The notes under the pieces: generated by a model
The model's input: only the letters and a program-made list of their open reading frames with translations
What the model was told of the DNA's origin: nothing
Database searches by the model: none
NCBI RefSeq assembly: GCF_000735455.1
Contig: NZ_JMPS01000017.1
Coordinates: 1 to 38,281, forward strand
Length of the DNA stretch: 38,281 nucleotides
Direction: 5' to 3'
Source of the DNA: Yokenella regensburgei ATCC 49455
GTDB taxonomy: Bacteria > Pseudomonadota > Gammaproteobacteria > Enterobacterales > Enterobacteriaceae
Shown here: piece by piece, positions 1 to 7,612 of the stretch
Numbering within the stretch: the stretch's first letter is position 1
Layout of the letters: every line of letters starts with the position of its first letter
Translations under genes and position numbers: made by a program

Positions 1-737
1 CGCTGGTCTCGCCGGATATCCTCGGCGTCTCGGCCGGTGCTGGTCTTGGTGCCTGTACCGCCATTCTGTTGGGTCTGCCGATGGTGCTTATCCAGCTGTA
101 TGCCTTCTGCGGCGGCCTGCTGGTCGTGGCAGGGGTCTGGCTCATCACCCGACGGGTGCGGCGTCACGATCCGGTGCTGACGCTGGTGCTGGTCGGCATC
201 GCCCTCAGCACGCTGTGCGGTGCGGGGATCTCACTGATAAAAATTCTCGCCGATCCCTACACCCAACTCCCCTCTATCACCTTCTGGCTGCTTGGTGGAC
301 TTTCCAGCGTCACGCTCCGGGATCTGTCGGTGGCCGCGCCCGTTATCCTCACGGGCATAGTGCCGCTGCTGCTGTTGCGCTGGCGGATGAATCTGTTAAC
401 CCTCTCGGATGACGAGGCGCGCTCGCTTGGGATCAACGTGGCGCGCCTGCGCCTCGGGCTGATTGTCTGCGCCACGCTTATCACCGCCAGTACGGTGGCG
501 ATCGCCGGGATTATTGGCTGGATTGGCCTGGTGGTGCCGCACATCGGCCGCCTGCTGACCGGCAATAACCACCAGCAGCTGCTGCCTGTTGCGATGGGGA
601 TCGGCGCCATTTTATTGCTGGTGACGGATACCCTTGCCCGCGCCGCCAGCAGTACGGAGATCCCGCTCGGCATTCTTACCGCCTTCGTCGGCGCCCCGTT
701 CTTTCTGCTGCTTCTGCTGCGCGGAGGTTCACGATGA
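1..737 (+). CDS. FecCD/BtuC-type ABC transporter permease, 5' end outside the window
   Basis: Inner-membrane permease of a type II ABC importer for a chelated metal, vitamin or oxyanion. An open frame runs from base 3 to a TGA at 735-737, giving 244 visible residues; the family is usually 330-350, so about 90-100 N-terminal residues lie upstream. The first visible residues (SPDILGVSAGAGLGA) match the conserved PD-x-LGVSxGA motif of FecCD/BtuC permeases. Several hydrophobic helices follow, then the coupling-helix region (SDDEARSLGINVARLR) and the GLVVPHIGR motif near the end. Its stop overlaps the ATPase start (ATGA), so the two are translationally coupled. The substrate cannot be read from the permease; the neighbouring modD-like gene makes a MolB-like molybdate/tungstate role possible. 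The family call is sure and the substrate open. Confidence 0.93.
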   Translation, partial: LVSPDILGVSAGAGLGACTAILLGLPMVLIQLYAFCGGLLVVAGVWLITRRVRRHDPVLTLVLVGIALSTLCGAGISLIKILADPYTQLPSITFWLLGGLSSVTLRDLSVAAPVILTGIVPLLLLRWRMNLLTLSDDEARSLGINVARLRLGLIVCATLITASTVAIAGIIGWIGLVVPHIGRLLTGNNHQQLLPVAMGIGAILLLVTDTLARAASSTEIPLGILTAFVGAPFFLLLLLRGGSR

Positions 738-1492
738 GCCTGCTGACGCTGCGCCGCGCCACCCTCGGCTATGGCCGCCATCCGGTGCTACGCGATATCT
801 CGTTTGCCCTGCCCGCTGGCTCGCTGTGCTGTCTGCTGGGCGCCAACGGTAGCGGAAAAACCACCCTGATGCGCACCATTCTCGGCGTGCTGCCGCTGCT
901 CGGCGGCGAGATCTCGCTGGATGGCGCACCGGTTGCCCGGCTGTCAGACCGCGAGCGGGCTACCGCCATCGCCTGGGTACCGCAGGCCCACGACGGCGTT
1001 TTCGCCTTCAGCGTGCTTGATATGGTGATGATGGGCTGTACCCCCCGCATGGCGGCGTTTGCCGTACCGGGCGCGCACGAGCGCGAGCGCGGCTACCAGC
1101 AATTGAAGACACTCGGCATCTCACACCTGGCCGCCCGGCGCTGGAACACCCTCAGCGGCGGAGAGCGCCAGCTGGCGCTGATTGCCCGCGCGCTGGTGCA
1201 GCAGCCGCGCCTGCTGCTGCTCGATGAACCCGCCTCCAGCCTCGATTTTGGTCATCAGATACATCTGCTCGACACGCTGAAGTCACTGAAGCAATCCGGC
1301 ATGACGCTGCTGATGTCCACCCACCACCCGCTGCATGCCCGGGCCATTGCCGACAGCGTCGTGTGCGTTGAACCCGACGGGCAGATTTCCCAGGGGCCAC
1401 CGGAGGTTCAGCTCACCGCCGAACGGTTGGCGACGCTGTACCGGGTCTCCCCTTCGCAGATCCAGCACCACCTCTGCGCCTCACAACCATAA
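734..1492 (+). CDS. ABC transporter ATP-binding protein of FecCD-type importer
   Basis: Cytoplasmic ATPase that powers the upstream permease. The protein has 252 residues, usual for FecE/BtuD/MolC-type subunits. Walker A is GANGSGKTT at residues 36-44, the ABC signature LSGGE starts near residue 140, Walker B ends in D164-E165, and the switch histidine is near residue 197 (STHH). The start ATG overlaps the permease stop by four bases, so both subunits are probably made in equal amounts. A methyltransferase gene follows after 9 bases with its own ribosome binding site (AAGGA). No periplasmic binding protein is visible; it would have to lie upstream of the window. The class is certain and the substrate is inferred only from neighbours. 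Confidence 0.95.
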   Translation: MSLLTLRRATLGYGRHPVLRDISFALPAGSLCCLLGANGSGKTTLMRTILGVLPLLGGEISLDGAPVARLSDRERATAIAWVPQAHDGVFAFSVLDMVMMGCTPRMAAFAVPGAHERERGYQQLKTLGISHLAARRWNTLSGGERQLALIARALVQQPRLLLLDEPASSLDFGHQIHLLDTLKSLKQSGMTLLMSTHHPLHARAIADSVVCVEPDGQISQGPPEVQLTAERLATLYRVSPSQIQHHLCASQP

Positions 1493-1501
1493 GGAATCAC
1501 T

Positions 1502-2314
1502 ATGCTCATTGATGACATTGATTTTGCCGAACTCTACCGCCAGCAATTGCTTGAAGCGAAACGCACGGAAAAGACCCCGGACCACTGGGACAAACGGGCG
1601 GAGAAGATGGCAGTCACCTGCACCTCGCCTGCCGACAGCTACCTGCAGCAGCTAATGGCAAAAATCGATTTGCAGGGCGCAGAAACGCTGTTTGATATGG
1701 GCTGTGGGCCGGGGACAGTTTCCCTGATGCTCGCCGGGCAGCTGCAGGCGGTGTATGGCATCGACTACAGCCAGGGCATGCTTGATGTCGCCGCACGCCG
1801 CGCCGGGGCGCAGGGCATCCGCAACGCGCAGTGGATAGCCCGCGCGTGGGAAGACGACTGGCGCGACCTGCCGCGCTGCGATATCGCCGTGGCTTCCCGT
1901 TCCACGCTGGTTGCCGACATGCGCGACGCCATGACCAAACTTAACGGCCAGGCGCGTCTGCGGGTCTACACCACGCATCTGGTCAGCTCTTCGTTTGTCT
2001 CCCCCGCAATTCAGCGGGCGCTGGGCCGCGAGGTGGTGGAACTGCCGAACTATATCTACGCCATTAACGTGCTGTATCAGATGGGTATTCACCCGCGCGT
2101 GGACTACATTCGCGGCAAAAACTGCCAGCAGGACAACAGCACCTGGGCGCGTTTTGAAGAGAACGTACGCTGGAGCATGGGCGAACTTAGCGCCGAAGAG
2201 CGCGATCGCCTGCACCACTGGTACCAGCTGCAGGATGCCGGCCAGATTGCTCCCGCCAGCCGGGACTGGGCGCTGATCTCCTGGGACAGCATTTCGCAGG
2301 ACGCCATCCGATGA
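1502..2314 (+). CDS. class I SAM-dependent methyltransferase in metal-uptake operon
   Basis: Soluble protein of 270 residues with a Rossmann methyltransferase motif I, FDMGCGPG, at residues 64-71 and an acidic residue at the end of strand 2 (GIDYS, residues 86-90), both expected for S-adenosylmethionine binding. The N-terminal part (DHWDKRAEKMA) resembles small-molecule methyltransferases. The target is unknown. It lies between an importer ATPase and a modD-like gene, with an AAGGA ribosome binding site 5' of the ATG and an ATGA overlap with the next gene, so it belongs to the same transcript. A role in making or modifying a metal-binding small molecule is an inference from context, not something the protein shows. 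Confidence 0.85.
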   Translation: MLIDDIDFAELYRQQLLEAKRTEKTPDHWDKRAEKMAVTCTSPADSYLQQLMAKIDLQGAETLFDMGCGPGTVSLMLAGQLQAVYGIDYSQGMLDVAARRAGAQGIRNAQWIARAWEDDWRDLPRCDIAVASRSTLVADMRDAMTKLNGQARLRVYTTHLVSSSFVSPAIQRALGREVVELPNYIYAINVLYQMGIHPRVDYIRGKNCQQDNSTWARFEENVRWSMGELSAEERDRLHHWYQLQDAGQIAPASRDWALISWDSISQDAIR

Positions 2315-3168
2315 TCTTCTTCTCGCAGGCACAAACGGATGCCTACCTGCTCGAAGACATCCACGGTGGCGATCTCACCACCCGCGCGCTGGGCATTGGC
2401 GACACCCATGGCCGCATGGCGTTTTATCACCGCAACGGCGGATGCGTGAGCGGCATGGCCGTCGCCCGGCAGATGCTCGACTCTCTGGGGCTCGACATCC
2501 ACTGCCAGATGCAGGATGGCGAAACCGCCGCCCCCGGTCAGACGCTGCTGTGCGTCAGCGGGAATACCGCCGCGCTGCATCAGGGCTGGAAGGCGGTGCA
2601 AAACGTGCTGGAGTGGAGCTGCGGGGTGTCGCAGTACATGGCCGCCATGCTTGCGCTGCTGCGTGAAAAGCATCCCGAAGGGCATATCGCCTGCACGCGC
2701 AAAGCCATCCCCGGTACCCGCATGCTGGCTACCCAGGCGGTACTCGCGGCGGGCGGCATCATTCACCGCGGCGGTTCGGCAGAAACCCTGCTGCTGTTTG
2801 CCAATCACCGCCGTTTTCTCGATAACCCCGACGACTGGCACAGCGCAGTATCCCTGCTGCGCCGTCAGGCGCCGGAGAAAAAAATCGTGGTGGAAGCGGA
2901 TACGCCAGAAGAAGCACGCCTCGCGCTTCGTGCCCGCCCCGACGTTTTACAGCTCGACAAATTTACCCCTCTTCAGGCAGCAGAGATCGCGGCGTTAGCC
3001 CCGTCGCTGGCGCCTGACTGCACGCTGGCGCTGACCGGCGGCATCACGCTCGCGACCTTAGCGGGCTTTCTCGACTGTGGCATCAGACTCTTTATTACCT
3101 CGGCCCCTTACTACGCACCTCCCGCGGACATAAAAGTCAGCCTGAGCCCGGACGCATACGGCATATAA
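2311..3168 (+). CDS. modD: ModD-like protein (quinolinate phosphoribosyltransferase fold)
   Basis: A 285-residue homologue of ModD, a family related to NadC nicotinate-nucleotide pyrophosphorylase and named for its place in molybdenum transport operons of Rhodobacter. The early stretch LLEDIHGGDLTTRALGI, the K131-A-I-P-G-T-R137 motif, the HRGGSAETLLLF segment and the ALTGGITLATL region near the C-terminus are typical of the QPRTase barrel and the ModD subgroup. A true NadC would be expected beside nadA/nadB or ampD, not here. The biochemical reaction of ModD has not been settled as far as I know. The start overlaps the methyltransferase stop (ATGA). It is the strongest pointer to molybdenum or tungsten in the cluster. 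Confidence 0.85.
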   Translation: MIFFSQAQTDAYLLEDIHGGDLTTRALGIGDTHGRMAFYHRNGGCVSGMAVARQMLDSLGLDIHCQMQDGETAAPGQTLLCVSGNTAALHQGWKAVQNVLEWSCGVSQYMAAMLALLREKHPEGHIACTRKAIPGTRMLATQAVLAAGGIIHRGGSAETLLLFANHRRFLDNPDDWHSAVSLLRRQAPEKKIVVEADTPEEARLALRARPDVLQLDKFTPLQAAEIAALAPSLAPDCTLALTGGITLATLAGFLDCGIRLFITSAPYYAPPADIKVSLSPDAYGI

Positions 3169-3192
3169 CATTGAATACATGGAATAAAAATA

Positions 3193-5163
3193 ATGAACGT
3201 CAACAGAGGTTGTCTTTATACGGCACTATCGCTCGCTATCACCAATAACGCCTTTGCCGGGCAGGAAAGCGACTCCATGACCGTCTGGTCCAGCCCGGTC
3301 TCCGCGACCACGACCACCATCCTCGGGCAGGACACGATTGAAAAACTGGATAAGCAGAACGTAGCGCAGGCGCTGAGCGTGATCCCCGGCGTGGTGCTGC
3401 AAAAATCCGGTAATCGTAACGAGCAGCAGGTCAGAGTCCGCGGCTTTGATAACCGCCAGGTGCCCATCTTCTTCGACGGCGTGCCTATCTACATTCCCTA
3501 CGACGGTACCCTCGATTTAGGTCGTTTCCTCACGTCTGATATTGCCTCGGTGGAGGTCTCCAAAGGTTACTCCTCCCTGTTGCAGGGCCCGAACCAGATG
3601 GGCGGCGCCATTAACATCACCACCAAAAAACCGACGAAGCCGATTGAAGGCAGCATCGGTTATCGCCAGGGATGGAGCCGGGGTGAAGATAACGCGAAGG
3701 ATATGCACGCCTCGTTTGGTGCCAGCAACGATCTTGGCTACATCCAGCTCAGCGGCAGCCAGCTGAAGCAGGATTTTCTCGGCCTGCCTCATGATGTAAA
3801 CAACCCGATTGCAGGCAGCAACGGTAAGATGATCAACTCCTCCGCCGACGATAAGCGCGGCATCGTGAAGGTCGGTTTTACCCCGCGCGCCAACGACGAA
3901 TATACATTCACGTATATTAATCAGGACGGGCAGAAGGATAATCCGCCGTATGCCGGCACCAGCAGCCAGAAGTCGCGCTACTGGCAGTGGCCGCAGTACG
4001 ACAAAGAGAGCTATTACTATCAGGGCACCACGCACCTCGGCGACCGCTTTACCCTGAAAAGCCGCCTGTATCGCGATACCTTCCAGAACACGCTGATGAT
4101 GTATAACTCGCTGGCGGATCTGCAAAATAAAAAGGGAAGCTACAGCTACTATTCCGACTACAGCGACGGTGCCGGGCTGCAGCTTGCGAGCGAAATGCGC
4201 GATGCCGATCTGCTCTCATTTGCCGTGAACTGGAAGGACGACGTTCACCGCGAGAAAGGGGCACCGAGTGCGCCGTATGATCGTTACGAAGATCGTACCT
4301 GGTCGCTGGCGAGCGAATACCAGTGGCAGGCGATGGACAATCTCGACGTGGTCGGTGGGATTAGCTACGACTGGCGCGACAGCGTGGAAGGGAAGAAGTA
4401 CGAAAAAAACGGTACCGTCACCCATTATGATGCCAACAGCCAGCACGCGTTTAACTGGCAGGTGATGACCAAATACCACTTCGAGAACGCCGATACGCTG
4501 TCGTTCTCCTACTACGACCGCACCCGATTCCCGACCCTGAAAGAGCGCTACACCACCTCAAAACCGGCCTATAACCAGATAGCGCTGGTGAACCCGCAGC
4601 TGAAGCCAGAGCGCGCCCGCGGTGTCGATCTGACCTGGAACGCCGCCATTACCCGCGACTGGGGACTGGAAGCAAGCGTCTACTACAACCGCGTTACCGA
4701 TGCCATTTTGTCGCACAACATCGACGCCGATACCGTGCAGAACCAGAACAGCGGCCGGGTGGACTACACCGGGATGGATCTTGGCGTGAAGGGCAATCCC
4801 TTCAGTATGCTGGAAGTGGGAATGAGCTATGGCTTGATCCATGCCGATACCAAAGAGGCCAGCGCGGGTAAAATCACCGATCTGCCCACGCAAACCCTCA
4901 CCGCCTGGCTGACGCTAAAACCGTGGGAGCCGCTCAGCTTTACCGTCTCTGAAGAAGCGCGCTCCTCAAGCTACAGCAATACCGACGGCTCACAGAAAGC
5001 CGCGGGATTTGCTATCACCCACCTGCGCGCGGACTACAACATCGGCTATGGGGTGAGCGTGAACGCGTCCGTCAACAACCTGTTCGACACCGCCTACGCC
5101 TACAGCGAAGGTTTTATCGAAGAGGGGCGCAACTACTGGCTGGGCATGGAATATAAATTCTGA
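3193..5163 (+). CDS. TonB-dependent outer-membrane receptor
   Basis: A 656-residue outer-membrane receptor. A signal peptide with likely cleavage after A22 (NNAFA) is followed by a TonB-box-like stretch (DSMTVWSSP) near the mature N-terminus. The plug domain covers about residues 40-155 with the VRVRGFDNRQVPIFFDGVP segment, and the beta barrel runs to a C-terminal phenylalanine (GMEYKF) as expected for Bam-assembled barrels. It follows modD by 24 bases. Receptors of this kind import siderophores, cobalamin, nickel or other scarce ligands with energy from TonB-ExbBD. The operon couples it to a FecCD-type inner-membrane importer, so ligand probably passes from this receptor to that importer. 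The ligand is not evident. Confidence 0.93.
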   Translation: MNVNRGCLYTALSLAITNNAFAGQESDSMTVWSSPVSATTTTILGQDTIEKLDKQNVAQALSVIPGVVLQKSGNRNEQQVRVRGFDNRQVPIFFDGVPIYIPYDGTLDLGRFLTSDIASVEVSKGYSSLLQGPNQMGGAINITTKKPTKPIEGSIGYRQGWSRGEDNAKDMHASFGASNDLGYIQLSGSQLKQDFLGLPHDVNNPIAGSNGKMINSSADDKRGIVKVGFTPRANDEYTFTYINQDGQKDNPPYAGTSSQKSRYWQWPQYDKESYYYQGTTHLGDRFTLKSRLYRDTFQNTLMMYNSLADLQNKKGSYSYYSDYSDGAGLQLASEMRDADLLSFAVNWKDDVHREKGAPSAPYDRYEDRTWSLASEYQWQAMDNLDVVGGISYDWRDSVEGKKYEKNGTVTHYDANSQHAFNWQVMTKYHFENADTLSFSYYDRTRFPTLKERYTTSKPAYNQIALVNPQLKPERARGVDLTWNAAITRDWGLEASVYYNRVTDAILSHNIDADTVQNQNSGRVDYTGMDLGVKGNPFSMLEVGMSYGLIHADTKEASAGKITDLPTQTLTAWLTLKPWEPLSFTVSEEARSSSYSNTDGSQKAAGFAITHLRADYNIGYGVSVNASVNNLFDTAYAYSEGFIEEGRNYWLGMEYKF

Positions 5164-5168
5164 GTATC

Positions 5169-5192
5169 GACCTCCTGCGTGCGTGGGAGGTC
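5169..5192 (+). other. intra-operon hairpin between receptor and MOSC gene
   Basis: GACCTCC at 5169-5175 is complementary to GGAGGTC at 5186-5192 with a 10-base loop. No T run follows, so it is not a standard terminator. It sits just upstream of the GGAG ribosome binding site (5201-5204) of the next gene and could set relative expression or mRNA stability. Confidence 0.5.
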
Positions 5193-5210
5193 ATTGAAAA
5201 GGAGATAATA

Positions 5211-5855
5211 ATGCAACCCGATTACAAGCTACTCTCCCTGCACGGCAACGTGACCCTTCCCGCCGGAGGTACACAAAAAGTGGTGCTGACCGACAGCATC
5301 TACATCACCGCTCACGGTCTGGAAGCCGATAACGGCATCAAAGAATATTATCAGGATACCGAGTGCGCCCTGCTGCACTATGCGCAAGAGCACTATGTAT
5401 TCTGGCACGAGCAGTACCCGAACCTCGCGCCGGAAAAAATCACTCCCGGCTTCTTTGGTGAGAATATTTCCACACTGGGGCTCACGGAGAAAAACGTCTG
5501 TATTGGCGATATTTTTCATCTTGGCGCCGTGGAGCTGCAGGTCTCCTGGGGGCGGGAAGCCTGCGAAAAAATAGCCGGTAAGCTCAACGATCCGTTAGCG
5601 CCGGAAATTATGCACCAGCAGTCGCGCAACGGCTGGTTTTATCGCGTGCTGCAGTCCGGCGAAATTCATCCCGGCGATAAGCTCATTCTCAAGGCGCGGC
5701 CAAAACCGAAGTGGACGTTAAGCCGGGTGCAGCATGCGCTGTGGGGGGAGATCCTGCTGCCGGAGGAGCTGGAGGCGCTGAACAAAATGCCGGAGCTGGC
5801 GGAAAGCTGGCGTAAACTGGCGGGTAAAAGACTTGAGCAATATGCCACGCTATAG
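5211..5855 (+). CDS. atypical YiiM-like MOSC-domain protein
   Basis: A 214-residue protein related to YiiM/YcbX, MOSC-domain enzymes that use molybdenum cofactor to reduce N-hydroxylated compounds. The FGENIST motif (G83-E84-N85) and the cysteine region GREAC (C118), which lines up with the cofactor-binding cysteine of YiiM, are kept. However, the HGGPDRAL motif that E. coli YiiM has before its LCHY segment is replaced here by YYQDTECAL (about residues 46-54), so the active site may be changed. It is a divergent paralogue rather than the E. coli yiiM, which sits next to cpxA. Its ribosome binding site AAAAGGAG is strong. The context with modD and a metal importer suggests a molybdenum-linked role. 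Confidence 0.8.
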   Translation: MQPDYKLLSLHGNVTLPAGGTQKVVLTDSIYITAHGLEADNGIKEYYQDTECALLHYAQEHYVFWHEQYPNLAPEKITPGFFGENISTLGLTEKNVCIGDIFHLGAVELQVSWGREACEKIAGKLNDPLAPEIMHQQSRNGWFYRVLQSGEIHPGDKLILKARPKPKWTLSRVQHALWGEILLPEELEALNKMPELAESWRKLAGKRLEQYATL

Positions 5856-5895
5856 CCGATAATCATCCTGTTAACTCCCACAGGGATGGATATGG

Positions 5896-7341
5896 ATGGT
5901 TCCGCGCATCGCTTCAGTCGTGAAAAAAGTCGCCATGGGTCTGGCGATAGTGCTGGTGGTTTTCCTCGCCGCGCGGGTTTACGAATCGCAGCGCGGACCC
6001 GCGCTTCACGTCTGGCATACCTGGACGGGCCAGGAGATGACCGCCGCCGCCATCGACGGTGCCACCTTTGATGAATATCTGCAGCAGGAAGCCGCGATAT
6101 TTCACGATCTGGAGCGTAACGTCAGCGAAACAGCGAGCGATGACGCCGGCGTTTATAACCGCTACGATCCGCAAAGCCCGGTGTATCCTGGCCATTTCGA
6201 CACCAACTGGAACCGCTCGTTTGTTCTGATGCCCACCGGGCAACCACGCGGGGCGGCGGTGCTGCTCCACGGTCTGACGGATTCTCCCTACAGCATGCGG
6301 GCGCTGGCGGAGGAGTATCAGCGTCAGGGGTTTGTCGCCGTGGTGATCCGCATGCCGGGCCACGGCACCGCTCCCGGTGCGCTGACCGACGTCGACTGGG
6401 AAGCCTGGCTTGCCGCCACCCGACTCGCGGTTCGCGAAGCCACACGCCTGACCGGCCCCCAACTACCGCTTGAGCTGGTGGGCTATTCCAACGGCGGCGC
6501 GCTGGCAATGAAGTACACCCTCGACAGCCTGCAGGATAAATCCCTGCGCCGCCCGCAGCAGGTGGTGCTGCTCTCGCCGATGATTGGCGTCACCGCCTTC
6601 GCCCGCTTTGCCGGGCTGGCAGGGCTGCCTGCGGTGTTCCCGGCGTTTGCCAAAGCGGCCTGGCTCAACGTGGTGCCGGAATTTAATCCCTTTAAATACA
6701 ATTCATTCCCGGTCAACGCGGCACGGCAGTCGTACCTGCTGACCAAATCACTGCAGCAGCAAATCCTGCAGGCCTCCCGCGATCACCTGCTCGGTAACCT
6801 GCCGCCGGTGCTGACCTTCCAGTCGGTGATGGATTCCACGGTCAGCGCCCGGGCAGTAGTGGAGTCGCTGTATCGTTACCTGCCGGATAACGGCAGCGAA
6901 CTGGTGATTTTTGATATCAACCAGGCGGCGGGCTACCGACCGCTGTTCAAACCACAGGTTTACTCCGCGGTGGCCTCTCTGCTACCGCCGCCTCCGCGCC
7001 AGTACAGTACGACCGTGGTGACCAACGCCGACGACGCCACCAGCGACGTCGTGGCGCTCACCATCCCGGCAGGCGAACTGACCGAGACGACCGAACCGCT
7101 CGGTCTGCGCTGGCCACAGGATATGTATTCGTTATCCCACGTCGCCGTGCCGTTCCCCATGAACGACGCGCTGTACGGCGGCGAACCGGAAGCCAAAAAT
7201 CGCTATGGCATCAGCATTGGGACGATGTCGCTGCGCGGTGAAACCTCGGTACTCATCGTCGGGCTCGACGGCCTCATGCGCGCCACGGCGAACCCGTTTT
7301 ACCCCTGGATGGTGCAGCGAATTCAACGGCATCTGCCATAA
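5896..7341 (+). CDS. membrane-anchored alpha/beta hydrolase (lipase/esterase-like)
   Basis: A 481-residue protein with one N-terminal hydrophobic segment (about residues 13-26) that would anchor it to the inner membrane with the catalytic part outside the cytoplasm. The hydrolase core shows an oxyanion-loop HG (LLHGLTDSPYSMR), PGHGTAPG and the nucleophile elbow GYSNGG with S198. D313 (VMDSTVSA) and H415 (SLSHVAVPF) are plausible triad partners. It resembles lysophospholipase/monoacylglycerol-lipase-like hydrolases. The substrate is unknown. It starts 40 bases after the MOSC gene on the same strand with only a weak ribosome binding site (AGGGAT), so membership of the metal operon is uncertain. 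If it is a member, hydrolysis of a metallophore ester would be one possibility, which is speculation. Confidence 0.85.
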   Translation: MVPRIASVVKKVAMGLAIVLVVFLAARVYESQRGPALHVWHTWTGQEMTAAAIDGATFDEYLQQEAAIFHDLERNVSETASDDAGVYNRYDPQSPVYPGHFDTNWNRSFVLMPTGQPRGAAVLLHGLTDSPYSMRALAEEYQRQGFVAVVIRMPGHGTAPGALTDVDWEAWLAATRLAVREATRLTGPQLPLELVGYSNGGALAMKYTLDSLQDKSLRRPQQVVLLSPMIGVTAFARFAGLAGLPAVFPAFAKAAWLNVVPEFNPFKYNSFPVNAARQSYLLTKSLQQQILQASRDHLLGNLPPVLTFQSVMDSTVSARAVVESLYRYLPDNGSELVIFDINQAAGYRPLFKPQVYSAVASLLPPPPRQYSTTVVTNADDATSDVVALTIPAGELTETTEPLGLRWPQDMYSLSHVAVPFPMNDALYGGEPEAKNRYGISIGTMSLRGETSVLIVGLDGLMRATANPFYPWMVQRIQRHLP

Positions 7342-7499
7342 GAAAATACGATTCCTCGCCTACTCCTTTCGGGTTAATTCGATAACAAAATCCCGTGACT
7401 TTGTTCACATTTCCATAAGCATCACTTATCTCAAGTAACACGAATTTAATTTTGCAAATTACCCGCCTGATTTACGTTGCTGAACCGTTTTCGCAGCAT

Positions 7500-7529
7500 T
7501 TGACGTGGGGGTTTTTACGTGGCTTTATA
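7500..7529 (+). promoter_or_regulatory. candidate ppc promoter
   Basis: TTGACG (7500-7505) and TTTATA (7524-7529) are spaced 18 bases apart, about 85 bases upstream of the ppc start. The 271-base gap 7342-7612 contains this promoter-like pair and no other gene I can support; its AT content is higher than that of its flanks. Confidence 0.4.
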
Positions 7530-7612
7530 AAAGACGGTGTGCTTATTTGGTGCTCACGGCTGCAGAGCATCAGATATAACAAAATAAAATGAGATGGGGT
7601 GTCTGGGGTAAC

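Noticed and set aside
2311-3168. Calling this gene nadC
   Set aside because: The motifs fit the ModD subgroup and the operon is a transport operon without NAD genes.
5211-5855. Calling this gene yiiM
   Set aside because: E. coli yiiM lies beside cpxA and has the HGGPDRAL motif; this protein is divergent and in another context.
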